The notes below the pieces were generated by a model. That model saw nothing but the letters and a program-made list of their open reading frames with translations, did not search any database and was not told the DNA's origin. From Macrococcoides animalis (GTDB taxonomy: Bacteria > Bacillota > Bacilli > Staphylococcales > Staphylococcaceae), in assembly GCF_047425875.1 (NCBI RefSeq), contig NZ_CP179727.1, positions 496,001 through 560,000 on the forward strand: 64,000 bases of DNA, given 5' to 3'. A program made the position numbers and the translations under genes. Positions within the stretch are counted from its first letter, which is position 1. Each line of letters starts with the position of its first letter. Shown piece by piece: positions 31,086 through 39,675 of this stretch.

Positions 31086-31844
31086 ATGAAACATATATAC
31101 CCTGTTATTTTCGCAATAGCTTTAATATTATCTGCATGCAATACACAAGTAGATACTGAAAATAAAAATGAATTCACAAAAAATGAAGAAAAAAAGAACA
31201 ATAATAGAAATGAATCAAATCCAGAAAATGATGAACATAATCATGATCACAATAGTATTTCAAATGAAAATGGAAAAAAACCATTAACAGAACAAGAAGC
31301 TAAGAAAATATTTGGTGAGGTAAAAGAAATTAAACCTGGAACAATAAAAAAATACCCAGTCAAAGGTATCGTAACAAAGACTATTAGTAAAATTATCAAG
31401 GTCAATGATAATGATACGATTATTTATTCAGAAGATACTGGACATGGTATTCCAACAATTCCTGCTGGCGAAGGTCATGAATTCACAGCAATTTCTGAAG
31501 TTAATTATAAAGAATTGAAAATGTATATGCTGCAAGACGGTCGCTTTATAACTGCAAATCCAAAACACGTAGAAGTTGTTAGTTCTGATGATACTTCTCA
31601 CTTCTATCCTAAATTTCAAATGCATAAAGAAGACTATAAATATTTAGATACGTTAAATAAAAAAGACCCCGACTATAAAGCATATGAAGATTATGCGATA
31701 AAATTTGGTTCAACACAGTATGATAGTAAGAAAGAACTATTAATGTTTACTGCAATTCATCAAGTTAATGATAAAACAGAAGGAAGTTTTGTAATAGAGG
31801 ATACACCATTTCTATCTTTTGAGGACTTTAAAAAGTCTAAATAG
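31086..31844 (+). CDS. Histidine-rich lipoprotein, possible metal-binding
   Basis: A 252-residue lipoprotein with lipobox LSAC, lipidated Cys18. A polar linker rich in Lys/Glu/Asn contains DEHNHDHN (about 49-56), a likely zinc-binding stretch of the sort found in zinc-trafficking lipoproteins. A globular region (65-252) has YSEDTGHGIPTIPAGEGHEF, with more histidines. I do not recognise the domain. AAAGGAG precedes the ATG. It follows the zinc enzyme phoB on the same strand; a role in metal supply to secreted phosphatase is inference. Confidence 0.8.
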   Translation: MKHIYPVIFAIALILSACNTQVDTENKNEFTKNEEKKNNNRNESNPENDEHNHDHNSISNENGKKPLTEQEAKKIFGEVKEIKPGTIKKYPVKGIVTKTISKIIKVNDNDTIIYSEDTGHGIPTIPAGEGHEFTAISEVNYKELKMYMLQDGRFITANPKHVEVVSSDDTSHFYPKFQMHKEDYKYLDTLNKKDPDYKAYEDYAIKFGSTQYDSKKELLMFTAIHQVNDKTEGSFVIEDTPFLSFEDFKKSK

Positions 31845-31956
31845 GATTATTAAAAAGCATTAACTTTTTATAATTACGATATTTATAGCTAAATTACTTT
31901 TATATACTTAACTCACTCGTGCATTTAAAAATACTTTATCAATCTATTATTAAAAA

Positions 31957-31980
31957 ATAAAACCCATTTTTGGGTTTTAT
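31957..31980 (-). terminator. whiA operon terminator
   Basis: ATAAAACCCA/TGGGTTTTAT with a 4-nt loop is followed on the minus strand by T-rich sequence. It overlaps the whiA stop codon. Confidence 0.75.
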
Positions 31981-32927
31981 TTTTTTAATTCAATTTGTTC
32001 ACCTGACCTTAATTTATCTGCAATTTCATCAATTTTTCTTAGGCGATGATTAACCCCAGACTTCGAAATTACTCCCGTAGATACCATTTCTCCTAGTTCT
32101 TTCAACGATATATCTTGATGTAACACACGTAAACGTGCTATCTCTCTAAGTCGTTCAGGTAATTCATCAATTCCAATTTCCTGATCTATAAGTTTAATGT
32201 TTTCAACTTGACGCATAGCAGCACCTATAGTTTTGTTTAAGTTTGCAGTTTCACAGTTTACTAGTCGATTAACTGAATTACGCATATCACGTACAATACG
32301 TACGTCTTCAAATTTTAATAATGCTTGATATCCACCAATAATACTTAAATACTCAGAAATTTTTTCTGCTTCTTTTAAATAAGAGATGTATCCTTTTTTT
32401 CGTTCTAAAGTTTTCGCATTTAATTCATATTCATTCATTAAATCTGTCAGACCATGTGAATGACTTTCATATAAAGAGAATATTTCCAAATGATATGAAG
32501 ACGTTTCTGGGTTATTAACAGATCCACCGGCTAAAAATGCTCCTCGCAAATAACTACGTTTACAACATTCTTTCGAAACTAAAGTTTTATCAACGATTTG
32601 TTTAAACTCACCATTGGTTAAAATTTTTAGTTCATCTAATATTTCCTTTGTTTTCATTTTTATTCTGCAGATATACACATTATTCTTCTTTAATTTCATC
32701 TTTTTACGCACAAGTAATTCAATATCTACACCGAATAATTTCTTAGTTAAACTGTACACTCTTCTTGCAATAGCTGCATTTTCTGATTGAACATTAATGA
32801 CCCATTTCATATTTTGAATACTTAAATTACCATTCATTCTAATCAAAGCAGATAATTCTGCCTTACTACAACACATATCTGTTTCAATACGCGTTAATTC
32901 ATTCTTCATTTCCGAGGCAAATGACAC
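31977..32927 (-). CDS. whiA: DNA-binding protein WhiA
   Basis: The start is the GTG at 32927, giving VSFASEMKNELTRIETD as N-terminus (316 aa), the family start; it lies one base after the yvcK stop. The N-terminal region is the LAGLIDADG-like fold without nuclease residues (about 1-190, with RGAFLAGGSVNNPETSSYHL), and the C-terminal HTH domain runs from about 235 (ERLREIARLRVLHQDISLKE; LGEMVSTGVISKSGVNHRLR). WhiA influences cell division and chromosome organisation in Firmicutes. Confidence 0.93.
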   Translation of the reverse strand: MSFASEMKNELTRIETDMCCSKAELSALIRMNGNLSIQNMKWVINVQSENAAIARRVYSLTKKLFGVDIELLVRKKMKLKKNNVYICRIKMKTKEILDELKILTNGEFKQIVDKTLVSKECCKRSYLRGAFLAGGSVNNPETSSYHLEIFSLYESHSHGLTDLMNEYELNAKTLERKKGYISYLKEAEKISEYLSIIGGYQALLKFEDVRIVRDMRNSVNRLVNCETANLNKTIGAAMRQVENIKLIDQEIGIDELPERLREIARLRVLHQDISLKELGEMVSTGVISKSGVNHRLRKIDEIADKLRSGEQIELKK

Positions 32928-32928
32928 C

Positions 32929-33921
32929 TTACTCGCCTTCTTTCTGGCTAAACTCAATTGTACTGATTTCACTTAACGCTAGTTCATAAATCATATCTGC
33001 AAGTATTTCATTGTTATGTCGTACGATTCCATCTAAATTAATATCTACTAATTCTTTATCTGTAATGAGCTCAATACCCATCTTTCTAATGTTATCTGCA
33101 TCACATACAACAAATGTTGAATTGTTACGTGCATAATTTTCGTGAATTTTGTGTTCAAAATTTACATCATTGGCAATGACAAACTGAATAAATGACGTGC
33201 CGACGTGTTTGTGAATAGCTTCAATATGGTCAGATACTGAATAGTCGATTGTTTCACCACGTTGTGTCATAATATTTGAAACATATAGCTTCTTCGCATC
33301 ACTTTTGACAATTGCTTCTGCCAATTCTTCCAATACTAAATTCGGAATGATGCTTGTGTAGAGACTCCCTGGACCCATTACAATTAAATCTGATTCCAGT
33401 AAAGCTTCCACTGCTTCTTTCATTGGTTTAATATTTGAAGGTGTTAAAAATACACTGTCTATTTTTTTATCTTTCAGTGGTATTAATGATTCACCCACAA
33501 CAATTTCTCCATCTTCCATAATTGCATTTAGAATTGGACTAGTATTGGTAGAAGGGATGACTGTTCCTTTGACATTAAGAATTTTACTTAACTCTTTTAC
33601 CGCATGACCGAAATCACTTGTGACATCTGTCATTGCCGCAAGCATTAAATTTCCAACTGGATGTCCACCTAGCGTTTCATCATTAAAACGATATTGGAAA
33701 AGTTTTTCAAGCATTGGCTCAACATCACTTAGAGCTGCTAATACGTTTCGTACGTCACCTGGAGCAGGTATATCCATGACATCACGAATCTTTCCAGTAC
33801 TTCCACCATCGTCTGCTACAGTAACGATTGCCGTAATTTCTACAGGATAATGTTTTAAACCTCTCGCCATTACTGATAATCCTGTACCTCCGCCAATCAA
33901 ACAAATCTTAAGCCTTCTCAT
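32929..33921 (-). CDS. yvcK: YvcK/CofD-like gluconeogenesis and morphology factor
   Basis: A 330-residue UDP-sugar-binding Rossmann protein: CLIGGGTGLSVMARGLK (7-23) and VTVADDGGSTGKIRD (about 34-48) are the nucleotide loops, and APGDVRNVLAAL follows. In Bacillus the protein is needed for growth on gluconeogenic carbon sources and for wall shape. It overlaps rapZ by 14 nt and touches whiA, so rapZ-yvcK-whiA is one operon. Confidence 0.93.
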   Translation of the reverse strand: MRRLKICLIGGGTGLSVMARGLKHYPVEITAIVTVADDGGSTGKIRDVMDIPAPGDVRNVLAALSDVEPMLEKLFQYRFNDETLGGHPVGNLMLAAMTDVTSDFGHAVKELSKILNVKGTVIPSTNTSPILNAIMEDGEIVVGESLIPLKDKKIDSVFLTPSNIKPMKEAVEALLESDLIVMGPGSLYTSIIPNLVLEELAEAIVKSDAKKLYVSNIMTQRGETIDYSVSDHIEAIHKHVGTSFIQFVIANDVNFEHKIHENYARNNSTFVVCDADNIRKMGIELITDKELVDINLDGIVRHNNEILADMIYELALSEISTIEFSQKEGE

Positions 33922-34810
33922 CTATAACACCTTCAATTAATGCATCTCTATGGCGAGTATTTAATTCAAAGTCAAAGAAGTCTATCAATTCGGTGCTAAT
34001 ACGTTCAGCAAGTGCAACTGAACGGTGTTGTCCTCCGGTACAACCAATTGCAATAACCACTTGTGACTTACCTTCACGCATATAACCGGGTATTACAAAC
34101 TTCAACAAATCCATTAACTTTGTATAAAAAATGTCAGTCTCTTTCCATTTCATCACATAATCATATACTCTAGGATCCATCCCTGTTAATGGACGCAATT
34201 CTTCAATGTAGTATGGATTAGGTAAGAAGCGTACATCGAATACGATATCTGCATCAATTGGGATACCATGTTTAAAACCGAAGCTCATCACATTAATTGA
34301 AAAAATATTCTCCTTACCTGATCCAAATAATTCAATTACCTTTGAGCGTAGTGCTTTTGGTTTAAACTCAGTAGAATCAATAATATGTGTTGCAACGCCA
34401 CGCAAATCAGCAAGCAAGCGACGTTCTTCATTTATTGCTTCAAGAGGCGTTCCACCTGAAGCGATAGGGTGTGTTCTACGCGTAGCTTTGTAACGTGATA
34501 CAAGTACGCTGTCGCTTGCTTCAATAAATAAGACCTGTACTAGGATATCCGTTAATGTTGTTATATTTTGAATTTCTTCACGTAAGTTATCGAAGAAATC
34601 TTTACCACGTAAGTCTACACCAAGCGCAACTCGTGATAACGATTGATTATTGTCTTGCATTAGCTCAATGAATTTAGGTAACAAAATTGGTGGCAAGTTA
34701 TCGACACAAAAATAGCCTAAATCCTCTAAACACTGAATCGCAACAGACTTTCCTGCTCCACTCATACCTGTTACGATAACTAATTTTTTAAAGCTTTCTT
34801 CATTATTCAT
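33908..34810 (-). CDS. rapZ: Nucleotide-binding protein RapZ/YvcJ
   Basis: The start at 34810 (MNNEESFKKLVIVTG) has GGGGG 6 nt upstream and gives 300 aa. Walker A GMSGAGKS is at 15-22; the C-terminal domain carries IGCTGGQHRSVALAERI, conserved in RapZ. In enterobacteria RapZ targets an sRNA; in Bacillus YvcJ hydrolyses nucleotides and affects competence. The role in this organism is unknown beyond the family. Confidence 0.92.
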   Translation of the reverse strand: MNNEESFKKLVIVTGMSGAGKSVAIQCLEDLGYFCVDNLPPILLPKFIELMQDNNQSLSRVALGVDLRGKDFFDNLREEIQNITTLTDILVQVLFIEASDSVLVSRYKATRRTHPIASGGTPLEAINEERRLLADLRGVATHIIDSTEFKPKALRSKVIELFGSGKENIFSINVMSFGFKHGIPIDADIVFDVRFLPNPYYIEELRPLTGMDPRVYDYVMKWKETDIFYTKLMDLLKFVIPGYMREGKSQVVIAIGCTGGQHRSVALAERISTELIDFFDFELNTRHRDALIEGVIDEKA

Positions 34811-34858
34811 TGATATCCCCCTCAAGACGCTATTACTTCTATAATACATGAATTCATA

Positions 34859-34888
34859 AAAATAGACACGCGAATGCGTATCTATTTT
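34859..34888 (-). terminator. trxB terminator
   Basis: AAAATAGA-ACGC arms pair with one mismatch around GAAT; T5 follows on the minus strand. Confidence 0.75.
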
Positions 34889-34898
34889 GTACTTACTA

Positions 34899-35825
34899 TT
34901 AATCGTTTAATGATTCGATATAGTGTTGTGCATTTTGTGCTGCAATACTACCGTCGCCTGTTGCTGTTACTATTTGACGTAATTTTTTAACGCGAACGTC
35001 TCCTGCTGCATAAATACCTGGTACTTTTGTTTCCATTTCGTCATTAGTAACGATATAACCTACTTCATCTGTAATCCCTAAATCTAAAAATGGTTTAGTT
35101 AAAGGTTGCATACCAATATAAACGAATACACCGTCCGTTTCTACTGTTGATTCCACACCCTCTTTATCGACTAATGTTACAGAACTAACTTTGTTTTCTC
35201 CATTAATCGATTTTAATGTTGAATTCCAAATGAAATCAACTTTTTCATTTTTAAAAGCACGATCTTGTAAAATCTTTTGTGCTCTTAATTTATCTCTACG
35301 ATGAACGATAGTTACTTTATCCGCAAATTTTGTCAAGTACACGCCCTCTTCAACCGCAGAGTCGCCACCACCGATTACCACTAAGTTCTTTTGTTTGAAG
35401 AATGCACCGTCACATACTGCGCAATATGATACACCTCTGCCGCCTAATTCTTGTTCGCCAGGAACCCCTATTTTTTTGTATTCAGCACCAGTGGCGATAA
35501 TTAATGCCTTTGCTTTTAATTGTTTATCACCAAGATCAATAACCTTCAGATTACCTTCAACTGATACTGATTTAATATCACCATATGTGTATTCAGCACC
35601 AAACTTTTGAGCATGGTTAAACATTTTTGTTGAAAGATCTGGTCCTGTAATCAAATCAAATCCAGGGAAGTTTTCAACGTCCGCTGTATTAGCCATTTGA
35701 CCACCCGGCATTCCACGTTCTACCATAATTGTTGATAAATTTGCTCTAGAAGCATATACTGCTGCAGTCATCCCAGCTGGACCTGCACCAACGATTACTA
35801 CATCATATTCTTTTACTTCAGTCAT
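34899..35825 (-). CDS. trxB: Thioredoxin reductase
   Basis: The start at 35825 (MTEVKEYDVVIVGAG) has a GGAGG site and gives 308 aa. The FAD loop GAGPAGMTAAVYASRA is at 13-28, the redox centre is Cys135-Ala-Val-Cys138, the NADPH loop is VIGGGDSAVEEG, and the FAD-binding end is GIYAAGDVR. It reduces thioredoxin with NADPH and is essential in staphylococci, which lack glutathione. Confidence 0.96.
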   Translation of the reverse strand: MTEVKEYDVVIVGAGPAGMTAAVYASRANLSTIMVERGMPGGQMANTADVENFPGFDLITGPDLSTKMFNHAQKFGAEYTYGDIKSVSVEGNLKVIDLGDKQLKAKALIIATGAEYKKIGVPGEQELGGRGVSYCAVCDGAFFKQKNLVVIGGGDSAVEEGVYLTKFADKVTIVHRRDKLRAQKILQDRAFKNEKVDFIWNSTLKSINGENKVSSVTLVDKEGVESTVETDGVFVYIGMQPLTKPFLDLGITDEVGYIVTNDEMETKVPGIYAAGDVRVKKLRQIVTATGDGSIAAQNAQHYIESLND

Positions 35826-35880
35826 TTTTAAACCTCCATTTTTTCGTTTCGTAAGTTCAATATACAATAGAATTTACAAA

Positions 35881-37299
35881 TTAAATATTTTTTTGCTTGA
35901 AAGCATCATACACTTTAATAAAGTGATATCTTGTCGTTTTAAATTTCTCAATCACTTCACGTTTTGTAATTTTGTCATTCGATAATCTTATAAATAAGAA
36001 GTAACTTACTGCTGCGTACGCATTAATATTTTTTAAGTCCATCTTGGCATCAATTATTGCTTCTGCTTTTTCAATCCAATAATCAAACAATTGAATATCG
36101 TATGTTTCATCAAATAAGACTTTTAATCCTCTATGAATAAAATCAATTTTGATTAAATTAATGTTATGGAATATATAAGATAAATATAATTTTTCAAAGT
36201 CAGGCATACATTCTAAAATATCCCAAACTTGACGATTTATTATCAATGTCTTATCTCTCATTTGAGAAATTAGAAAAATACCTATTAAACGGTAGTTACG
36301 ATCGACATGTTCTATTAAAGGAATTACTTCATCACTTAAATATTGTTGACCATCAGAAATTTGACGGGGACTTGGTCCAGGATCTGACACCATTTCATTT
36401 AAACTTGACCAAAAATGATCTGATTGTTTGTGATGTCCTAATGCAAAGCTATTAAAGCTTAATGCATGAAGCATTTGACTATTTACAAACTTACCTTTTT
36501 TATATAATGGAAGCAATAAATCCTGCGATTCTTCAAACTTCTTTAAGAAACTAAGTACAATACCAAGTTTAAACTTCTCCTCGTCATTAATTGGAACAAT
36601 CTTTTTTAAACGCTTTAAATATAACTCATATTGTTCTATTTGATTCGTATTATATAATAGGAGCGTATAATGACATAATGCATGAATATCCGTGGCATTT
36701 TCAGAAAGTAATTGTTCAAGTAAAGCACTACTTTCATCGTACTGTCCAATAAATAGTAATGTCATTGCTTTTAAATTACGAATTTCAGAGCGTGCCTGAA
36801 TATCAAATGGCTGATAATTAATCCAATCTAACGCTAATTCATAATGATAATTTTGGAAGAAATTTTGGAATATATAATGCACAACAAAACTTTCACATTC
36901 TTCTTCAACTTTAGATTGATCTTCGTAATAGACTTCAAAAAGTGACTGCAATTCATCTAAATAAGCAATATCATCTGCTATTAAACAGTAATACATTCCA
37001 AACAAAAACGCTTTATTCGGATCACGTCTTTTTACAAATAACTGACTAAGCTCATAAAATACATCAATACAATTAAAGTCTGTACTTAAAAATTTAATCA
37101 AAGTTTGTTCCGCATCCTCAAAGCGACCAATCATTATGAAACATTCTGCCAAACTTTTATTCACTTTCCATTTATTTTCTTTTTGTAGGGATTTAACATA
37201 GAATGAGATGGCCTCATCGTATGATTGTTGACTTTGTTTTTTTAAGCCAATTTTATAAAATTCATCTTCATTACTCGGAAATTTTATAACCTTATCCAT
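35881..37299 (-). CDS. TPR-repeat protein of unknown function
   Basis: A 472-residue cytosolic protein. The start at 37299 (MDKVIKFPSNEDEFY) is preferred because GGGGTG lies 7 nt upstream, while the ATG at 37308 is too close. Tetratricopeptide-like helical repeats run through the N-terminal 330 residues (for example FYKIGLKKQSQQSYDEAISF; CFIMIGRFEDAEQTLIKFL). The C-terminus is helical without a known domain. It sits between trxB and the acyltransferase in the hprK-lgt cluster, as in S. aureus, where it is also uncharacterised. Confidence 0.85.
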   Translation of the reverse strand: MDKVIKFPSNEDEFYKIGLKKQSQQSYDEAISFYVKSLQKENKWKVNKSLAECFIMIGRFEDAEQTLIKFLSTDFNCIDVFYELSQLFVKRRDPNKAFLFGMYYCLIADDIAYLDELQSLFEVYYEDQSKVEEECESFVVHYIFQNFFQNYHYELALDWINYQPFDIQARSEIRNLKAMTLLFIGQYDESSALLEQLLSENATDIHALCHYTLLLYNTNQIEQYELYLKRLKKIVPINDEEKFKLGIVLSFLKKFEESQDLLLPLYKKGKFVNSQMLHALSFNSFALGHHKQSDHFWSSLNEMVSDPGPSPRQISDGQQYLSDEVIPLIEHVDRNYRLIGIFLISQMRDKTLIINRQVWDILECMPDFEKLYLSYIFHNINLIKIDFIHRGLKVLFDETYDIQLFDYWIEKAEAIIDAKMDLKNINAYAAVSYFLFIRLSNDKITKREVIEKFKTTRYHFIKVYDAFKQKNI

Positions 37300-37332
37300 C
37301 TCATTCACCCCTTATTCATGTTTTTCTTATTA

Positions 37333-37818
37333 TTATACCTTATTTTTTATTATCATTGGATTACCATATGCAAATGCATTTGCCGGAACATCTTTCGATA
37401 CGAGTGTCATAGCACCAACCACCGCATTATCTCCGATAGATACACCAGGTAAAACAAGTGTATTTGCACCGATTAATACGTTTGACCCAATTTCAATGTC
37501 CCCTATTCGATATTCATCGATTAAATATTCATGTGTCAAAAGTGTTGCATTGTATCCAATTACTGAGTTTCTGCCGATATAAATGCGTTCAGGAAACATT
37601 AAGTCTGGCATCACTTTATATGCCATTGATGTATTTTCTCCAATTGTCATCCCTAACAATGAGCGATACAAATAACGTTTTAATTTGACAGAAGGGCATA
37701 TACGTCCCAGTTCAATGACAATAAAGTTTTTAGATACTTTTAGAAAAGAGACCGTCTTGTACATATGCCACAATGGATTCACATCTTTAGATTTAATACT
37801 TGATGTTCGGCGCATCAT
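37333..37818 (-). CDS. Left-handed beta-helix acyltransferase
   Basis: A 161-residue hexapeptide-repeat transferase. Repeats of [LIV]GxN/xx are clear: YIGRNSVIGYNATLL, IEIGSNVLIGANTLVLPGVS and IGDNAVVGAMTLVSKDVPAN, ending AYGNPMIIK as in the WbbJ/LacA group. His96 in LLTHEYL is a likely catalytic base. GAGGAG precedes tandem ATGs. It overlaps lgt by 26 nt. The acceptor is unknown; cell-envelope sugar or lipid modification is plausible. Confidence 0.85.
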   Translation of the reverse strand: MMRRTSSIKSKDVNPLWHMYKTVSFLKVSKNFIVIELGRICPSVKLKRYLYRSLLGMTIGENTSMAYKVMPDLMFPERIYIGRNSVIGYNATLLTHEYLIDEYRIGDIEIGSNVLIGANTLVLPGVSIGDNAVVGAMTLVSKDVPANAFAYGNPMIIKNKV

Positions 37819-38635
37819 TTGAGCTCCTCATCGGATAATTCACATCTTTATATTTCGGTAATTGGTATTTAAAATGACGGTATACTAAAATGGCAATTGC
37901 ACTTAAAATAATCGCAATCGAAATCATTTGTGCAATTCTTAAATGTTCCGTTAGCATCAAGCTATCTGTACGCATACCTTCAATAAAGAATCTACCAATT
38001 GAATACCAAATCGCGTAACCTAATAATGTTTGACCAATTTTCATATGCTTACGAAGCATAATTAATATTACAAAGCCAATTAAATTCCATAACGATTCAT
38101 ACAGAAATGTCGGGTGATAATACACACCGTCTATCTTCATATTGTTAATAATGAATTCAGGTATATGAAGATTTTCTAGAAAACTTCTTGACACCTCTCC
38201 ACCATGTGCTTCTTGATTCATAAAATTTCCCCAACGACCAATCGCTTGTCCAAGAATTATACTCGGTGCTGCAATATCCCCCATTTGGAAGAATGATACT
38301 TTATTTTTACGTGTTAAAAAGTACGCCATACCGAGTGCACCGATTAAACCACCGTGAATCGCTATACCACCATTCATAATCATTGGTATTTCAGATAAAT
38401 GATCTTTATAATATGACCATTCAAATGCAACGTAATAAATACGTGCACAAATGATACCTGAAATCACTGATCCAATAACTATATCAATCAAAGTATTCTC
38501 TGAAAAGTTTTTCTTTTCTGTTTCACGTTGTGCAAGTAAATAACCAAGTAATATTCCACATGCAATGATTATTCCATACCATCTAATTTGCACCGGTCCT
38601 AACTCTAACGCAATAGGGTCTATATTTAACAGCAT
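37793..38635 (-). CDS. lgt: Prolipoprotein diacylglyceryl transferase
   Basis: A 280-residue polytopic membrane enzyme transferring diacylglycerol from phosphatidylglycerol to the lipobox cysteine. The signature GRWGNFMNQEAHGG has Arg134, and the IHGGLIGAL motif (94-102) is present; about seven hydrophobic segments. It should process the lipoproteins of this window, including the island one. It starts 1 nt from the hprK stop. Confidence 0.95.
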   Translation of the reverse strand: MLLNIDPIALELGPVQIRWYGIIIACGILLGYLLAQRETEKKNFSENTLIDIVIGSVISGIICARIYYVAFEWSYYKDHLSEIPMIMNGGIAIHGGLIGALGMAYFLTRKNKVSFFQMGDIAAPSIILGQAIGRWGNFMNQEAHGGEVSRSFLENLHIPEFIINNMKIDGVYYHPTFLYESLWNLIGFVILIMLRKHMKIGQTLLGYAIWYSIGRFFIEGMRTDSLMLTEHLRIAQMISIAIILSAIAILVYRHFKYQLPKYKDVNYPMRSSNDAPNIKY

Positions 38636-38636
38636 A

Positions 38637-39569
38637 TTAAATCTCCTTTAACGATTGATTTTTAATTTGGGCATTTAATCTGTCATTAAAATCTTTTGCT
38701 GTATTCGTACCCATTTTGTTTAATCGATAGTTCATTGCAGCTACTTCAATAATAACTGCTAAGTTACGCCCGGGCCTTACTGGCACTGTCTTTTTAGTAA
38801 TCTTAGAGTCTAAAATCGTCAAAGTTTCTTCTACTAATCCTACACGGTCATAAGTCTTATCTTTCGCCCAAAATTCTAAATTAACGTTCAGCATTAATCG
38901 CTTCTCAGGTAACACACTTCCTGCACCAAATAATGTCATTACATTAATAATCCCTAGACCACGTATTTCTAATAAATGTTCAATTAACTTTGGTGCTTTC
39001 CCCATAAGAACGTTACGAGAAATTTCTTTAATTTCAACATTATCATCTGCGACAAGTCGGTGACCGCGTTTCACAAGTTCAAGTGCAGTTTCGCTTTTCC
39101 CTACTCCAGAGTCACCTGTAATTAATACACCAACACCATACACATCAACTAAAACACCATGCAAACTTGTTTCTGGTGCCAATTCACGTTCTAAATAAGA
39201 TGAAATTTTATTGATAAGACTTGTCGTTACATCGCTACTACTAAGTAAAGGTGTCCCTTTACGATTACAAGCATCAATCAATTCTTCAGGTGCTTCAATA
39301 TCACGTGTTAATATAATACATGGTGTTTCTTTACGACAAAGCTTTTGCATACGTTCTCTTCTATCTTCTTTACTTAATGTTTCGAAAAAAGACATTTCAG
39401 TAGTACCCATAACTTGAATCCTGTCTGATGAATAATGTGAGAAGAACCCTGCCATCTCTAAACCAGGTCGAGATATGTTTGTATTGATAATCGGAATTTC
39501 CATCGCTACATTACCAGCAATTATTTCTAAATCGAATTTTTCTATTAATTCTATGCTTGTTATCATCAT
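38637..39569 (-). CDS. hprK: HPr kinase/phosphorylase
   Basis: A 310-residue bifunctional enzyme controlling carbon catabolite repression by phosphorylating HPr on Ser46. Walker A GDSGVGKS is at 152-159; the family signature LEIRGLGIINVMTLFG follows. GGAGG precedes adjacent ATGs at 39569 and 39566. It heads the hprK-lgt-acyltransferase-TPR cluster. Confidence 0.95.
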   Translation of the reverse strand: MMITSIELIEKFDLEIIAGNVAMEIPIINTNISRPGLEMAGFFSHYSSDRIQVMGTTEMSFFETLSKEDRRERMQKLCRKETPCIILTRDIEAPEELIDACNRKGTPLLSSSDVTTSLINKISSYLERELAPETSLHGVLVDVYGVGVLITGDSGVGKSETALELVKRGHRLVADDNVEIKEISRNVLMGKAPKLIEHLLEIRGLGIINVMTLFGAGSVLPEKRLMLNVNLEFWAKDKTYDRVGLVEETLTILDSKITKKTVPVRPGRNLAVIIEVAAMNYRLNKMGTNTAKDFNDRLNAQIKNQSLKEI

Positions 39570-39636
39570 AAACCTCCAATATCCAATACTTTAATATTAA
39601 ATAACTTTCTTCAATATTACAATTTAAAACGATAAA

Positions 39637-39668
39637 GGGATACCAACAAATACAAAGTTGATATCCCA
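39637..39668 (-). terminator. Possible uvrA terminator
   Basis: GGGATACCAAC and GTTGATATCCC pair with one mismatch around a 9-nt loop; the T-run after it on the minus strand is weak. Confidence 0.45.
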
Positions 39669-39675
39669 TAAATTA

